A DNA stretch of 5,860 nucleotides from Oscillospiraceae bacterium (GCA_017472375.1 JAFUQL010000157.1:1-5860), one strand, 5' to 3'; shown: positions 1-5,742, counted from the stretch's first letter. Translations and numbers: made by a program. Notes: generated by a model not told the origin, from the sequence alone.

Positions 1-56
1 GGGGCGCCCGAAGGGTGTGCAGTGGCTGAAGCCTTTGCTGCGGCGGTGTTGCTTGC
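1..56 (-). repeat. Left copy of a dispersed intergenic repeat, cut by the window edge
   Basis: Read on the minus strand, this stretch matches 5561-5616 read on the plus strand. Positions 1-28 are a perfect inverted match to 5589-5616. Over 56 bases I count 48 matches, and all eight differences are transitions. It lies about 25 bases beyond the argF terminator candidate, as the right copy lies beyond the potD terminator. In the right copy the repeat continues into a 9-bp hairpin; here the second arm would fall outside the window. It is probably a multi-copy extragenic element of this genome, which only a genome search can show. Confidence 0.85.
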
Positions 57-81
57 TCTGCTCCTCTCCCGCCAACACAAA

Positions 82-109
82 GCAAAGCCCCCCGGCAGGA
101 GGGCTTTGC
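82..109 (-). terminator. Candidate intrinsic terminator of argF
   Basis: A perfect 9-bp stem (GCAAAGCCC at 82-90 pairing with GGGCTTTGC at 101-109) encloses a 10-base loop. It starts 29 bases past the argF stop codon. On the minus strand the stem is followed by TTTGTGTTGG, a T-rich but interrupted tail, so termination may be imperfect. No other gene lies between argF and the window edge. Confidence 0.7.
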
Positions 110-138
110 AGCTTATTTCAACGACTCCGCGCAGCGGG

Positions 139-1125
139 TCACAGGGTGGTCGCGGCCATCACGGCCTTGATGGTGTGCATCCGGTTCTCGGCCTCGTCGA
201 ACACGATGGACTGCGGGCCCTCGAACACCTCGTCGGTGACCTCCATTGCGTCGCGGCCGAAATTCTCGCCCATCTCACGGCCCACGGTGGTCTTGTGGTC
301 GTGGTAGGCGGGCAGGCAGTGCATGAACCGCGCCTGCGGGCCTGCGTTGGCCATCAGGGCGGCGTTCACCTGGTAGGGGGCCAGGTCGGCGATGCGCTCG
401 GCCCAGACCTCCACCGGCTCGCCCATGCTCACCCACACGTCGGTGTACACCACATGGGCGCCCTTGGTGGCCTCCATGGGGTCGGTGATGAACTGCAGGG
501 TGGCGCCGGTCTCTGCGGCCACCGCCTGGCACTGGGCCACCAGCTCCGGCTCGGGGAAGTACTTCTCCGGGGCGCAGGCCACAAAGTCCATGCCCAGCTT
601 GGCACAGCCCACCATCAGCGAGTTGCCCATGTTGTACCGGGCGTCGCCCATGTACACCAGCTTGATGCCCTTCAGGGTGCCGAAGTGCTCCCGGATGGTG
701 AGCATATCCGCCAGGATCTGGGTGGGATGGAACTCGTTGGTCAGGCCGTTCCACACCGGCACGCCGGCGTACTTGGCCAGGTCCTCCACGATCTGCTGCC
801 CGTAGCCCCGGTACTCGATGCCGTCAAACATCCGGCCCAGCACCCGGGCGGTGTCGGCGATGCTCTCCTTCTTGCCGATCTGGCTGCCCGAGGGGTCCAG
901 ATAGGTGACCTGCATGCCCAGGTCGTGGGCCGCCACCTCAAAGCTGCAGCGGGTGCGGGTGCTGGTCTTTTCAAAGATCAGCGCGATGTTGCGCCCACGC
1001 AGGGTGTCGTGGGGGATGTGCGCCTTCTTTTTGGCCTTCAGGTCCGCGGCCAGGTCGATCAGACCCTCGATCTCCTCGGTGGTGAAGTCCAGCAGCTTCA
1101 GAAAACTCTTGCCTTTCAGATCCAT
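139..1125 (-). CDS. argF: Ornithine carbamoyltransferase (OTC)
   Basis: The 328-residue cytosolic enzyme joins carbamoyl phosphate and ornithine to give citrulline and phosphate, the sixth step of arginine synthesis. Visible motifs, in order: the carbamoyl-phosphate loop STRTR (55-59) inside EKTSTRTRCSFE; HPTQ (133-136); the ornithine-specific DVWVSMG (229-235); and HCLP (269-272) with the catalytic cysteine. SMG argues for ornithine rather than putrescine or aspartate as acceptor. Length and the LKLLDFT start fit the long E. coli ArgI/ArcB class, so a catabolic arcB role cannot be excluded from sequence alone. The nearby ARG box and the absence of arcA or arcC in the window favour a biosynthetic role. 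The ATG at 1125 is chosen because an AGGAGG lies 7 bases upstream; the frame stays open 80 codons further, to 1365. It is transcribed alone and away from potABCD. Confidence 0.95.
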   Translation of the reverse strand: MDLKGKSFLKLLDFTTEEIEGLIDLAADLKAKKKAHIPHDTLRGRNIALIFEKTSTRTRCSFEVAAHDLGMQVTYLDPSGSQIGKKESIADTARVLGRMFDGIEYRGYGQQIVEDLAKYAGVPVWNGLTNEFHPTQILADMLTIREHFGTLKGIKLVYMGDARYNMGNSLMVGCAKLGMDFVACAPEKYFPEPELVAQCQAVAAETGATLQFITDPMEATKGAHVVYTDVWVSMGEPVEVWAERIADLAPYQVNAALMANAGPQARFMHCLPAYHDHKTTVGREMGENFGRDAMEVTDEVFEGPQSIVFDEAENRMHTIKAVMAATTL

Positions 1126-1132
1126 GGTGACC

Positions 1133-1138
1133 CCTCCT
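1133..1138 (-). promoter_or_regulatory. argF ribosome binding site
   Basis: The minus strand reads AGGAGG here, followed by a 7-base spacer to the ATG at 1125. It decides the start codon, because the frame is open far upstream and contains other ATG codons, none of which has a comparably good site. Confidence 0.85.
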
Positions 1139-1144
1139 CGGGCG

Positions 1145-1170
1145 ATGCATACGCCCTGTATTTTATGCAT
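1145..1170. promoter_or_regulatory. Paired ATGCAT sites in the argF leader
   Basis: Two ATGCAT palindromes (1145-1150 and 1165-1170) lie 20 bases apart, just before the argF ribosome binding site. On the minus strand the segment TGCATAAAATACA resembles an ARG-box core that is one base short (13 instead of 14). It could be an accessory ArgR operator in the transcribed leader, as known for some arginine operons, but the match is weak. Confidence 0.3.
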
Positions 1171-1259
1171 TCTCTTGGTGAAGCCCTCTACCATGCCGGT
1201 CTTTGGGTAAGCGTCGTTCTCGCCCACGCCCTCGAAGTCGCCCAAGCTGGTCTCGCTTC

Positions 1260-1285
1260 TGTATATTAATGCATATTTATTCAAG
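1260..1285 (-). promoter_or_regulatory. ARG box (ArgR/AhrC operator) at the argF promoter
   Basis: On the minus strand, 1285-1268 reads CTTGAATAAATATGCATT. Against the ArgR consensus WNTGAATWWWWATTCANW I count 16 of 18 matches. A second 14-base core, TGCATTAATATACA (1273-1260), matches 12 of 14 and shares its first four bases with the end of the first core, so the two are centred 10 bp apart. The segment is sharply AT-rich within GC-rich DNA. A TAATAT that could be a -10 box (1268-1263) lies inside it, with no good -35, so bound repressor would cover the promoter. This implies repression of argF when arginine is plentiful. No argR gene is in the window. Confidence 0.75.
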
Positions 1286-1347
1286 CATGCATCCATTCTA
1301 CTCCAACCGGGCCGAAAATGCAACCCCACCGCCGCAGGCACAGCCGG

Positions 1348-1370
1348 CTTTTGTGCACCCCGCACAAGGG
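1348..1370. other. Hairpin in the argF-potA intergenic region
   Basis: Bases 1348-1356 and 1362-1370 form a stem whose core TTGTGC/GCACAA is perfect; it is extended outward by two G-T pairs and one C-G pair, with loop ACCCC. No T-run follows on either strand, so it does not look like a terminator. It lies upstream of both promoters and could be a protein-binding dyad. No function can be assigned. Confidence 0.4.
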
Positions 1371-1399
1371 TTTGCCCGTCCGGGCGCGATTTTTCTCCG

Positions 1400-1421
1400 T
1401 TACACGCATGCGCCTGTGTAA
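1400..1421. promoter_or_regulatory. Inverted repeat upstream of the potA promoter
   Basis: TTACAC (1400-1405) and GTGTAA (1416-1421) form a perfect 6-bp inverted repeat around a 10-base centre that includes GCATGC. Its near edge is 29 bases before the extended -10 of potA, a position typical for a transcription factor site. The regulator is unknown. Confidence 0.4.
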
Positions 1422-1449
1422 AGAACCCCCTGCAATCTGCGGCAAAATC

Positions 1450-1476
1450 TGGTATACTTGACAGTATCGGTATACT
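1450..1476 (+). promoter_or_regulatory. Probable potABCD promoter with duplicated GGTATACTT
   Basis: TGGTATACT (1450-1458) is an extended -10 element, TGn plus a five-of-six -10 hexamer. The nonamer GGTATACTT occurs at 1451-1459 and again at 1469-1477, an 18-base period, so TATACT appears twice. Between them, ATACT-tgac-AGTAT forms a dyad (1454-1467). A TTGACA at 1458-1463 has no partner at the usual 16-18 base spacing. The doubled motif suggests an operator overlapping the start of transcription; GGTATA direct repeats recall GntR-family sites such as that of NanR, but this is only a resemblance. Confidence 0.5.
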
Positions 1477-1503
1477 TTATTGGAGTTAAGGCACAGACTA
1501 AGC

Positions 1504-1519
1504 CGGGGGCACCGCCCCG
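1504..1519 (+). other. GC hairpin in the potA 5' untranslated region
   Basis: CGGGG (1504-1508) pairs with CCCCG (1515-1519) around a six-base loop. It lies 12 bases before the potA ribosome binding site (AAGGAG, 1531-1536), within the expected mRNA leader. It may tune translation or mRNA stability; no known riboswitch class is recognised. Confidence 0.35.
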
Positions 1520-1541
1520 CGTTTGATATAAAGGAGCGACC

Positions 1542-2612
1542 ATGAGCACACCCATCCTGCAATTGCAGAATATTTCCAAGCGGTTCGGCTCCGCGCAGGT
1601 GCTGCGGGGGCTGAGCCTTGAGGCCGCCGCGGGCGAGTTCATCACCCTGCTGGGGGCCTCCGGCTGCGGCAAGACCACCACCCTGCGCATCATCGCCGGG
1701 CTGGAGAGCCCCGACGAGGGCCGGGTGCTGCTGGAGGGCCGGGACGTGACCGACCTGCCCCCCGAGCGGCGGGACGTGAACACGGTGTTCCAGAGCTACG
1801 CGCTGTTCCCCCACATGACCGTGGCGGGCAACATCGGCTACGGGCTGCGGCTGAAGGGCCTGCCCAAGGCGGACATCCGGCGCACGGTGGAAGAGGCGCT
1901 GGCCCTGCTGCAGCTGGCCGGCTACGGCGAGCGCCGGCCCGAGCAGCTCTCGGGCGGGCAGCGGCAGCGGGTGGCCATCGCCCGGGCGGTGGTGAACCGG
2001 CCCCGGGTGCTGCTGCTGGACGAGCCCCTGGGCGCGCTGGACCTGCAGCTTCGCCGCCAGATGCAGCTGGAGCTCAAGCAGCTGCAGCAGCAGCTGGGCA
2101 TCACCTTCATCTACATCACCCACGACCAGGAGGAGGCCCTCACCATGTCCGACCGCATCGCCGTGATGCGGGACGGCTGCTTCGTGCAGGTGGGCACCCC
2201 CGCCCAGGTGTACGACCGCCCCGCCACCAGCTATGTGGCCCGCTTTGTGGGCAGCGCCAACGTGCTGCAGGGCCACGTCACCGCCGCCGGGGGCGGGCAG
2301 CTGACCCTGTCGGTGGCCGGGCACACCGCCCGGGTCCAGGCCGGCGGGCGGCCCTACGCCCCCGGCGAGCCCATCGCACTGGCCCTGCGCAGCGAGCAGG
2401 TGGAGTTCGCCCCCGAGGGCGGCGGCATCCCCGCGGTGGTGCGGGAGACCAGCTTTGCCGGCGGGATGCTGCGCATCGGGCTGGAGCTGCCGGACGGCTC
2501 CCGGCTGACGGCCAGCCGCCACGGCATCGACCTGGGGCTGCAGCCGGGCGACCGGCTGAGCGTGGGCTGGGCGGCCACCGCCGCCGTGCCCGTGGAGGTG
2601 GACGACCGATGA
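1542..2612 (+). CDS. potA: ABC transporter ATPase, spermidine/putrescine (PotA) family
   Basis: This 356-residue cytoplasmic protein powers the importer made with the next three genes by hydrolysing ATP as a homodimer on the PotB/PotC pair. All nucleotide-binding motifs are intact: Walker A GASGCGKTT (38-46), Q-loop Q84, signature LSGGQ (136-140), Walker B LLLDEP (157-162) with catalytic E161, D-loop ALD (165-167) and switch H194. After about residue 235 comes the C-terminal domain of the TOBE type found in PotA, MalK and FbpC. Length is close to the E. coli protein (378). AAGGAG five bases before the ATG supports the start. Its TGA shares bases with the potB ATG (ATGA), implying translational coupling. 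The ATPase alone would not fix the substrate; the Pot assignment comes from the permeases and binding protein. Confidence 0.93.
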   Translation: MSTPILQLQNISKRFGSAQVLRGLSLEAAAGEFITLLGASGCGKTTTLRIIAGLESPDEGRVLLEGRDVTDLPPERRDVNTVFQSYALFPHMTVAGNIGYGLRLKGLPKADIRRTVEEALALLQLAGYGERRPEQLSGGQRQRVAIARAVVNRPRVLLLDEPLGALDLQLRRQMQLELKQLQQQLGITFIYITHDQEEALTMSDRIAVMRDGCFVQVGTPAQVYDRPATSYVARFVGSANVLQGHVTAAGGGQLTLSVAGHTARVQAGGRPYAPGEPIALALRSEQVEFAPEGGGIPAVVRETSFAGGMLRIGLELPDGSRLTASRHGIDLGLQPGDRLSVGWAATAAVPVEVDDR

Positions 2613-3481
2613 CCGCCCGCAAGAGACCCGCCCCCAAAAACCGGGGGCTTTGGCTGGCGCTGGCCCCGCTGTATCTGTTCACGGCGGTGCTGGTGTTCGT
2701 GCCGCTGGTGTATGTGGTGGTGCTCAGCTTCCGCGCCCGCGCCGAGGGCTGGGGCGTGGCCGACACCTTCACCCTGGACAACTACCTCAACATCCTGCAG
2801 CCCGTCTACCTGCAGACCTTCGCCGGCTCGCTGAAGCTGGCCTTCCTCTGCACCGGGCTGATACTGCTCATCGGGTACCCCTTCGGCTACTGGATGGCCC
2901 GCCTGTCCCCCCGGGGCAAAAAGGCCATGCTGCTGGCGCTGATGGTGCCCTTCTGGACCAACTCGCTCATCCGGCTGTACGGCTGGATCATCATCCTGCG
3001 GGCCGGCGGCGTGCTGGACAGCCTGCTGATGGCGCTGGGCCTCACCGACCGGCCCTTAAAGCTGCTGTACACCTACCCGGCGGTGGTCATCGGCATGGTG
3101 TACGCCCTGCTGCAGTTCATGATCCTGGCGGTGTACTCCAGCGCCGAAAAGCTGGACTGGAGCCTGGTGGAGGCCGCCCGCGACCTGGGCGCCGGGCCGG
3201 TGCGTGCCTTCTTCACCGTGGCCCTGCCCATGACCATGCCGGGGCTGCTGTCCGGCGTGATCCTCACCTTCATCCCCAGCATGGGGCTGTTCTTCATCGC
3301 GGACATCCTGGGCGGCAACAAGGTGGTGCTGGTGGGCAGCCTCATCCAGGACCAGCTGCTGCAGGCCCACAACCAGCCCTTCGCCGCCGCTCTCAGCGTG
3401 GTGCTGATGGTGCTCACCAGCCTGCTCATCGCGGTGTACAAGCGGGTCACCCGCACGGGAGAACTGGAGGGCCTGCTGTGA
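2609..3481 (+). CDS. potB: ABC transporter permease, PotB family
   Basis: The 290-residue inner-membrane protein is one half of the translocation channel. I see about six hydrophobic segments (roughly 14-41, 74-96, 106-130, 155-176, 205-235, 258-281). The coupling loop that docks on the ATPase has the EAA motif EAARDLGAG (188-196) followed by the usual proline-glycine end near 212. The segment PFWTNSLIR (114-122) is characteristic of PotB-type permeases. The start overlaps the potA stop by four bases (ATGA), and the end overlaps potC by four (GTGA). The nearby FeT or phosphonate permease families share this fold, so the substrate rests on context. Confidence 0.92.
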   Translation: MTARKRPAPKNRGLWLALAPLYLFTAVLVFVPLVYVVVLSFRARAEGWGVADTFTLDNYLNILQPVYLQTFAGSLKLAFLCTGLILLIGYPFGYWMARLSPRGKKAMLLALMVPFWTNSLIRLYGWIIILRAGGVLDSLLMALGLTDRPLKLLYTYPAVVIGMVYALLQFMILAVYSSAEKLDWSLVEAARDLGAGPVRAFFTVALPMTMPGLLSGVILTFIPSMGLFFIADILGGNKVVLVGSLIQDQLLQAHNQPFAAALSVVLMVLTSLLIAVYKRVTRTGELEGLL

Positions 3482-4266
3482 AAAAACGACGTTTTACTTT
3501 TCAAAAGTTTTATCTTGGGCTGGTGCTGGCGGTCATCTACCTGCCGCTGGTGCTGGTGGTGGTGTACTCCTTCAACCAAAGCCGCATCTCCAGCGTGTGG
3601 GGCGGCTTTTCGCTGAACTGGTACCGCACCCTGTTTGCCGACCGGGCCATGTTCGGGGCCCTGCGCAACAGCGTGGTGCTGGGGGTGTGCGCCAGCCTGT
3701 GCGCCGCGGTGGTGGGCACCCTGGGCGCGGTGGGCTTTCACCGCATCCAGCCCCGCACCAAGGGCGCGGTGGAGTACCTGACCATGCTGCCGCTGATGAT
3801 CCCAGAGATCATCCTGGCCATGGTGTTCATGGCGTTCTTTGCGGCGCTGGGGCTGCCCTTCGGCATGGGCACGCTGATCCTGGGGCACACGGCTTTCTGC
3901 GTGCCCTACGTCTACATGATGGTCAAGGCCCGGCTGGCGGGCATGGACCACAGCCTCACCGAGGCCGCCCGCGACCTGGGCGCCGGCGAGTGGCGGGTGT
4001 TTTGGGACATCACCCTGCCGCTGCTGGCCCCGGCCATCGCCTCCGGCATGCTGCTGAGCTTCGCCATGAGCTTCGACGACGTGCTCATCAGCCTGTTCGT
4101 CACCGGCGTGAACGTGACCACCCTGCCGCTGAAGGTGTATACCTCGCTGCAGAACGGCCCCACCCCCGAGATCAACGCCCTGTGTACCCTGCTTCTGGCG
4201 GGCACGCTGGTGCTGGTGGGGCTCTCGGCGCTGCTGGGGCGGCTGGGCCGGCCCGCCGGGAAGTGA
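3478..4266 (+). CDS. potC: ABC transporter permease, PotC family
   Basis: The 262-residue membrane protein is the second half of the channel, close to the 264 residues of E. coli PotC. Start is taken as GTG at 3478, which shares GTGA with the potB stop and has GGAGGG (3466-3471) six bases upstream; the open frame upstream is only a shadow of potB, and the first ATG in frame would delete the first membrane segment. Hydrophobic segments lie near 12-31, 61-87, 100-125, 131-150, 181-205 and 229-254. The ATPase-docking loop has EAARDLGAG (162-170). LPLMIPEII (104-112) and SFDDVLIS in the last third are typical of PotC. Its EAA-motif DNA is identical to that of potB over 26 bases. Confidence 0.92.
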   Translation: MKKRRFTFQKFYLGLVLAVIYLPLVLVVVYSFNQSRISSVWGGFSLNWYRTLFADRAMFGALRNSVVLGVCASLCAAVVGTLGAVGFHRIQPRTKGAVEYLTMLPLMIPEIILAMVFMAFFAALGLPFGMGTLILGHTAFCVPYVYMMVKARLAGMDHSLTEAARDLGAGEWRVFWDITLPLLAPAIASGMLLSFAMSFDDVLISLFVTGVNVTTLPLKVYTSLQNGPTPEINALCTLLLAGTLVLVGLSALLGRLGRPAGK

Positions 4267-4314
4267 GGCCGCAAAGACCCCGATCAACGCGGCGGTATGC
4301 CGCTTGAGGCACCC

Positions 4315-4349
4315 GCGCGAAGGTTCTCGCGCAGATGCGCATATTTTTA
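4315..4349 (+). other. Hairpin plus T-run between potC and potD
   Basis: GCGCGA (4315-4320) pairs perfectly with TCGCGC (4327-4332) around a six-base loop; TTTTT follows at 4345-4349. The T-run is 12 bases past the stem, too far for a standard terminator. A smaller stem, GCGGC/GCCGC, lies at 4289-4303. Such structures between transporter genes often protect or process mRNA so the binding protein is made in excess; that role is inferred. I see no convincing separate promoter for potD here. Confidence 0.4.
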
Positions 4350-4368
4350 AACAACAGGAGGAAAACCC

Positions 4369-5430
4369 ATGAAACGGATCCTTGCACTTTTGCTGGCCCT
4401 GTGCCTTGCCGCGAGCCTTGTGGCCTGCGGCGGCGGGGCGGCCTCCGGCAGCGCTGAGGCCGGGCAGCTGAACCTGTTCACCTGGGAGGGCGTGTTCCCC
4501 CAGTCGGTGCTGGACGGCTTCACCGCCGAGACCGGCATCCGGGTGAACTATGTGAGCTTCGACACCGACGAGACCATGCTGGCCAAGCTGCAGGCGGCCG
4601 GCGGCGGCGACTACGACCTGATCCTGGCCGACGACTACATCATTGAGGCGGCCATTGCCGAGGGCCTGGTGGCCAGGCTGGACAAGACCCGCCTGAGCAA
4701 CCTGGGCAACGTGAACCCGGTGTACCAGGGGCAGTTCTTTGACCCGGCGGATGAGTACACCGTGCCCCACGGCGCGGGCGTGCAGACCATCGTGTACGAC
4801 CCCGACCTGGTGGAGAAGCCCATCACCGGCTACGCCGACCTGTGGGACGCCAGCCTTGCGGACAACCTGGCCGTGGTGGGCAACTACCGTGTGGTGAACG
4901 GCATGGCGCTGAAGGTGCTGGGCGAGAGCTACAACACCGAGGACGAGGCCGTGCTGCAGGCCGCCGCCGCCAAAATGCTGGAGCTGGCCCCCAACATCCG
5001 GCTGATCAAGGACGCCAACCTGCAGGACGACCTGCTGAGCGGCGAGGTGGGCGCTGCGGTGATGTACTCCAGCCAGGTGACCCTGGCCTGCCTGGCCGAC
5101 CCGACCCTGGAGGTGGTGTACCCCACCGAGGGCGTGGGCTTCGGCATCATCGCCCAGTTCATCCCGGTGAACGCCCCCAACCCGGACGCGGCCTATGCCT
5201 TCATGGACTACATCCTGCGCCCCGAGGTGGCCAGGGAGTGCTTTGAGTATATGGGCTACTACAGCACCAACGCCGCGGCGGACGGGCTGATCAACGAGGC
5301 CTACCGGCCCTTCCTGACCCTGCCCGAGGGCTTTGACGGCGACACCGAGATGATCCAGAACATCAGCGCCGCCGCCGACGAGGCCCATGTGCAGATGTGG
5401 ACGGAATTCAAGGCCGCCTGCGGGCAGTGA
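4369..5430 (+). CDS. potD: Extracellular solute-binding lipoprotein, PotD-like
   Basis: This 353-residue lipoprotein captures the substrate outside the membrane and delivers it to PotBC. Residues 1-20 form a lipoprotein signal: KR, a leucine/alanine core, then the lipobox LVAC with C20 as the anchor. A Gly/Ser/Ala linker follows, then the two-lobed binding fold from about residue 33. AGGAGG at 4356-4361, seven bases before the ATG, sets the start. Family landmarks include ETGIRVNY (54-61), YADLW (155-159), NTEDE (189-193) and LRPEVA (283-288). By-eye alignment with E. coli PotD keeps W39, Y90, Y297 and Q330, but the amine-binding acids D168, E171 and D257 become N172, V175 and I261, and W229 and W255 become Y233 and G259. 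The fold and family are clear; polyamine as the ligand is doubtful. Confidence 0.88.
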   Translation: MKRILALLLALCLAASLVACGGGAASGSAEAGQLNLFTWEGVFPQSVLDGFTAETGIRVNYVSFDTDETMLAKLQAAGGGDYDLILADDYIIEAAIAEGLVARLDKTRLSNLGNVNPVYQGQFFDPADEYTVPHGAGVQTIVYDPDLVEKPITGYADLWDASLADNLAVVGNYRVVNGMALKVLGESYNTEDEAVLQAAAAKMLELAPNIRLIKDANLQDDLLSGEVGAAVMYSSQVTLACLADPTLEVVYPTEGVGFGIIAQFIPVNAPNPDAAYAFMDYILRPEVARECFEYMGYYSTNAAADGLINEAYRPFLTLPEGFDGDTEMIQNISAAADEAHVQMWTEFKAACGQ

Positions 5431-5448
5431 GCGCACCCGGGCGAACCA

Positions 5449-5470
5449 GCAAACGTGTGGCAAACGTGTG
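5449..5470. repeat. Perfect tandem repeat of an 11-mer
   Basis: GCAAACGTGTG occurs twice back to back (5449-5459, 5460-5470) between the potD stop and its terminator. GCAAACG appears a third time in the terminator loop (5491-5497). It may be a slippage product or a small binding site. Confidence 0.8.
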
Positions 5471-5476
5471 AATGAT

Positions 5477-5515
5477 AAGACCGGCACCCTGCAAACGCGG
5501 TGCCGGTCTTTTTTT
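5477..5515 (+). terminator. Intrinsic terminator of the potABCD operon
   Basis: A perfect 12-bp stem (AAGACCGGCACC at 5477-5488 with GGTGCCGGTCTT at 5499-5510) has a 10-base loop and runs into seven T residues (5509-5515), then more T-rich sequence. It starts 46 bases after the potD stop codon. Confidence 0.95.
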
Positions 5516-5523
5516 GTTTTTTG

Positions 5524-5535
5524 GTGTGTGTGTGT
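5524..5535. repeat. (GT)6 dinucleotide run
   Basis: Six uninterrupted GT units follow directly after the T-rich tail of the terminator. It is outside any gene. Confidence 0.8.
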
Positions 5536-5560
5536 TTGCTATAGCGCCGCGGGAAACGCA

Positions 5561-5616
5561 GCAGGCGATGCCGCCACAATAAAGGCTCCAGCCACTGCAC
5601 ACCCTTCGGGCGCCCC
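5561..5616 (+). repeat. Right copy of the dispersed intergenic repeat
   Basis: This is the inverted partner of 1-56. The segment 5571-5616 matches in 42 of 46 positions, and 5589-5616 is identical. Both copies follow a terminator and read in the same sense relative to the transcription unit they end. The copy here is complete at its far side and flows into the hairpin at 5602-5622. Confidence 0.85.
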
Positions 5617-5622
5617 GAAGGG
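5602..5622. repeat. Hairpin at the distal end of the right repeat
   Basis: CCCTTCGGG (5602-5610) and CCCGAAGGG (5614-5622) form a perfect 9-bp stem with a three-base loop, CGC. The first arm belongs to the shared repeat. No T-run follows, so it is probably a structural part of the repeat rather than a terminator. Confidence 0.7.
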
Positions 5623-5651
5623 GGAAGGCGTTACCGCAACGATTTTGGCGT

Positions 5652-5735
5652 CCCCCTCCGGGGGGAGCTGTCTGCGAAGCAGACTGAGGAGGGACGGGAT
5701 GCAGAGCCTAAATAAAGGTCCCAGTCCCTTCCCTC
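5652..5735. repeat. Multi-hairpin extragenic element
   Basis: Three foldable units lie side by side: CCCCC/GGGGG (5652-5656 with 5661-5665), a perfect GTCTGC-gaa-GCAGAC stem (5670-5684), and a long imperfect dyad in which GAGGAGGGACGGGA (5686-5699) faces a C-rich arm near 5719-5735. The core GGGGAGCTGTC...GACTGAGGAGGG resembles short palindromic repeats I associate with intergenic DNA of clostridia; that is recall, not a search result. No open reading frame of interest overlaps it. Confidence 0.55.
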
Positions 5736-5742
5736 ATCCGGC

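Noticed and set aside
22..1269. Long plus-strand open frame (415 codons) across argF
   Set aside because: It is antisense to a gene with every OTC motif. Its translation is rich in H, G, V and Q, typical of reading GC-rich coding DNA in reverse, and it has no ribosome site or known domain.
1374..1395. GCCC-GGGC stem followed by a T-run as a plus-strand terminator
   Set aside because: The stem is only four base pairs, there is a gap before the T-run, and no plus-strand gene upstream needs terminating.
1458..1463. Perfect TTGACA as the -35 of potA
   Set aside because: No -10-like hexamer lies 16-18 bases downstream; it falls between the two TATACT copies. The extended -10 at 1450-1458 is a better candidate.
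1281..2522. Minus-strand open frame (413 codons) opposite potA
   Set aside because: It is a shadow of potA with the same compositional signature, and it also spans the intergenic promoters.
2650..3477. Upstream extension of the potC frame to an ATG at 2650
   Set aside because: It overlaps almost all of potB in another frame and has no membrane-protein character. The GTG at 3478 has a ribosome site and the expected GTGA overlap.
3073..5487. Very long minus-strand open frame (804 codons) opposite potB, potC and potD
   Set aside because: The real genes on the plus strand have intact motifs and good starts. The antisense product is low-complexity H/Q/G/V sequence; stop codons are rare there because of high GC.
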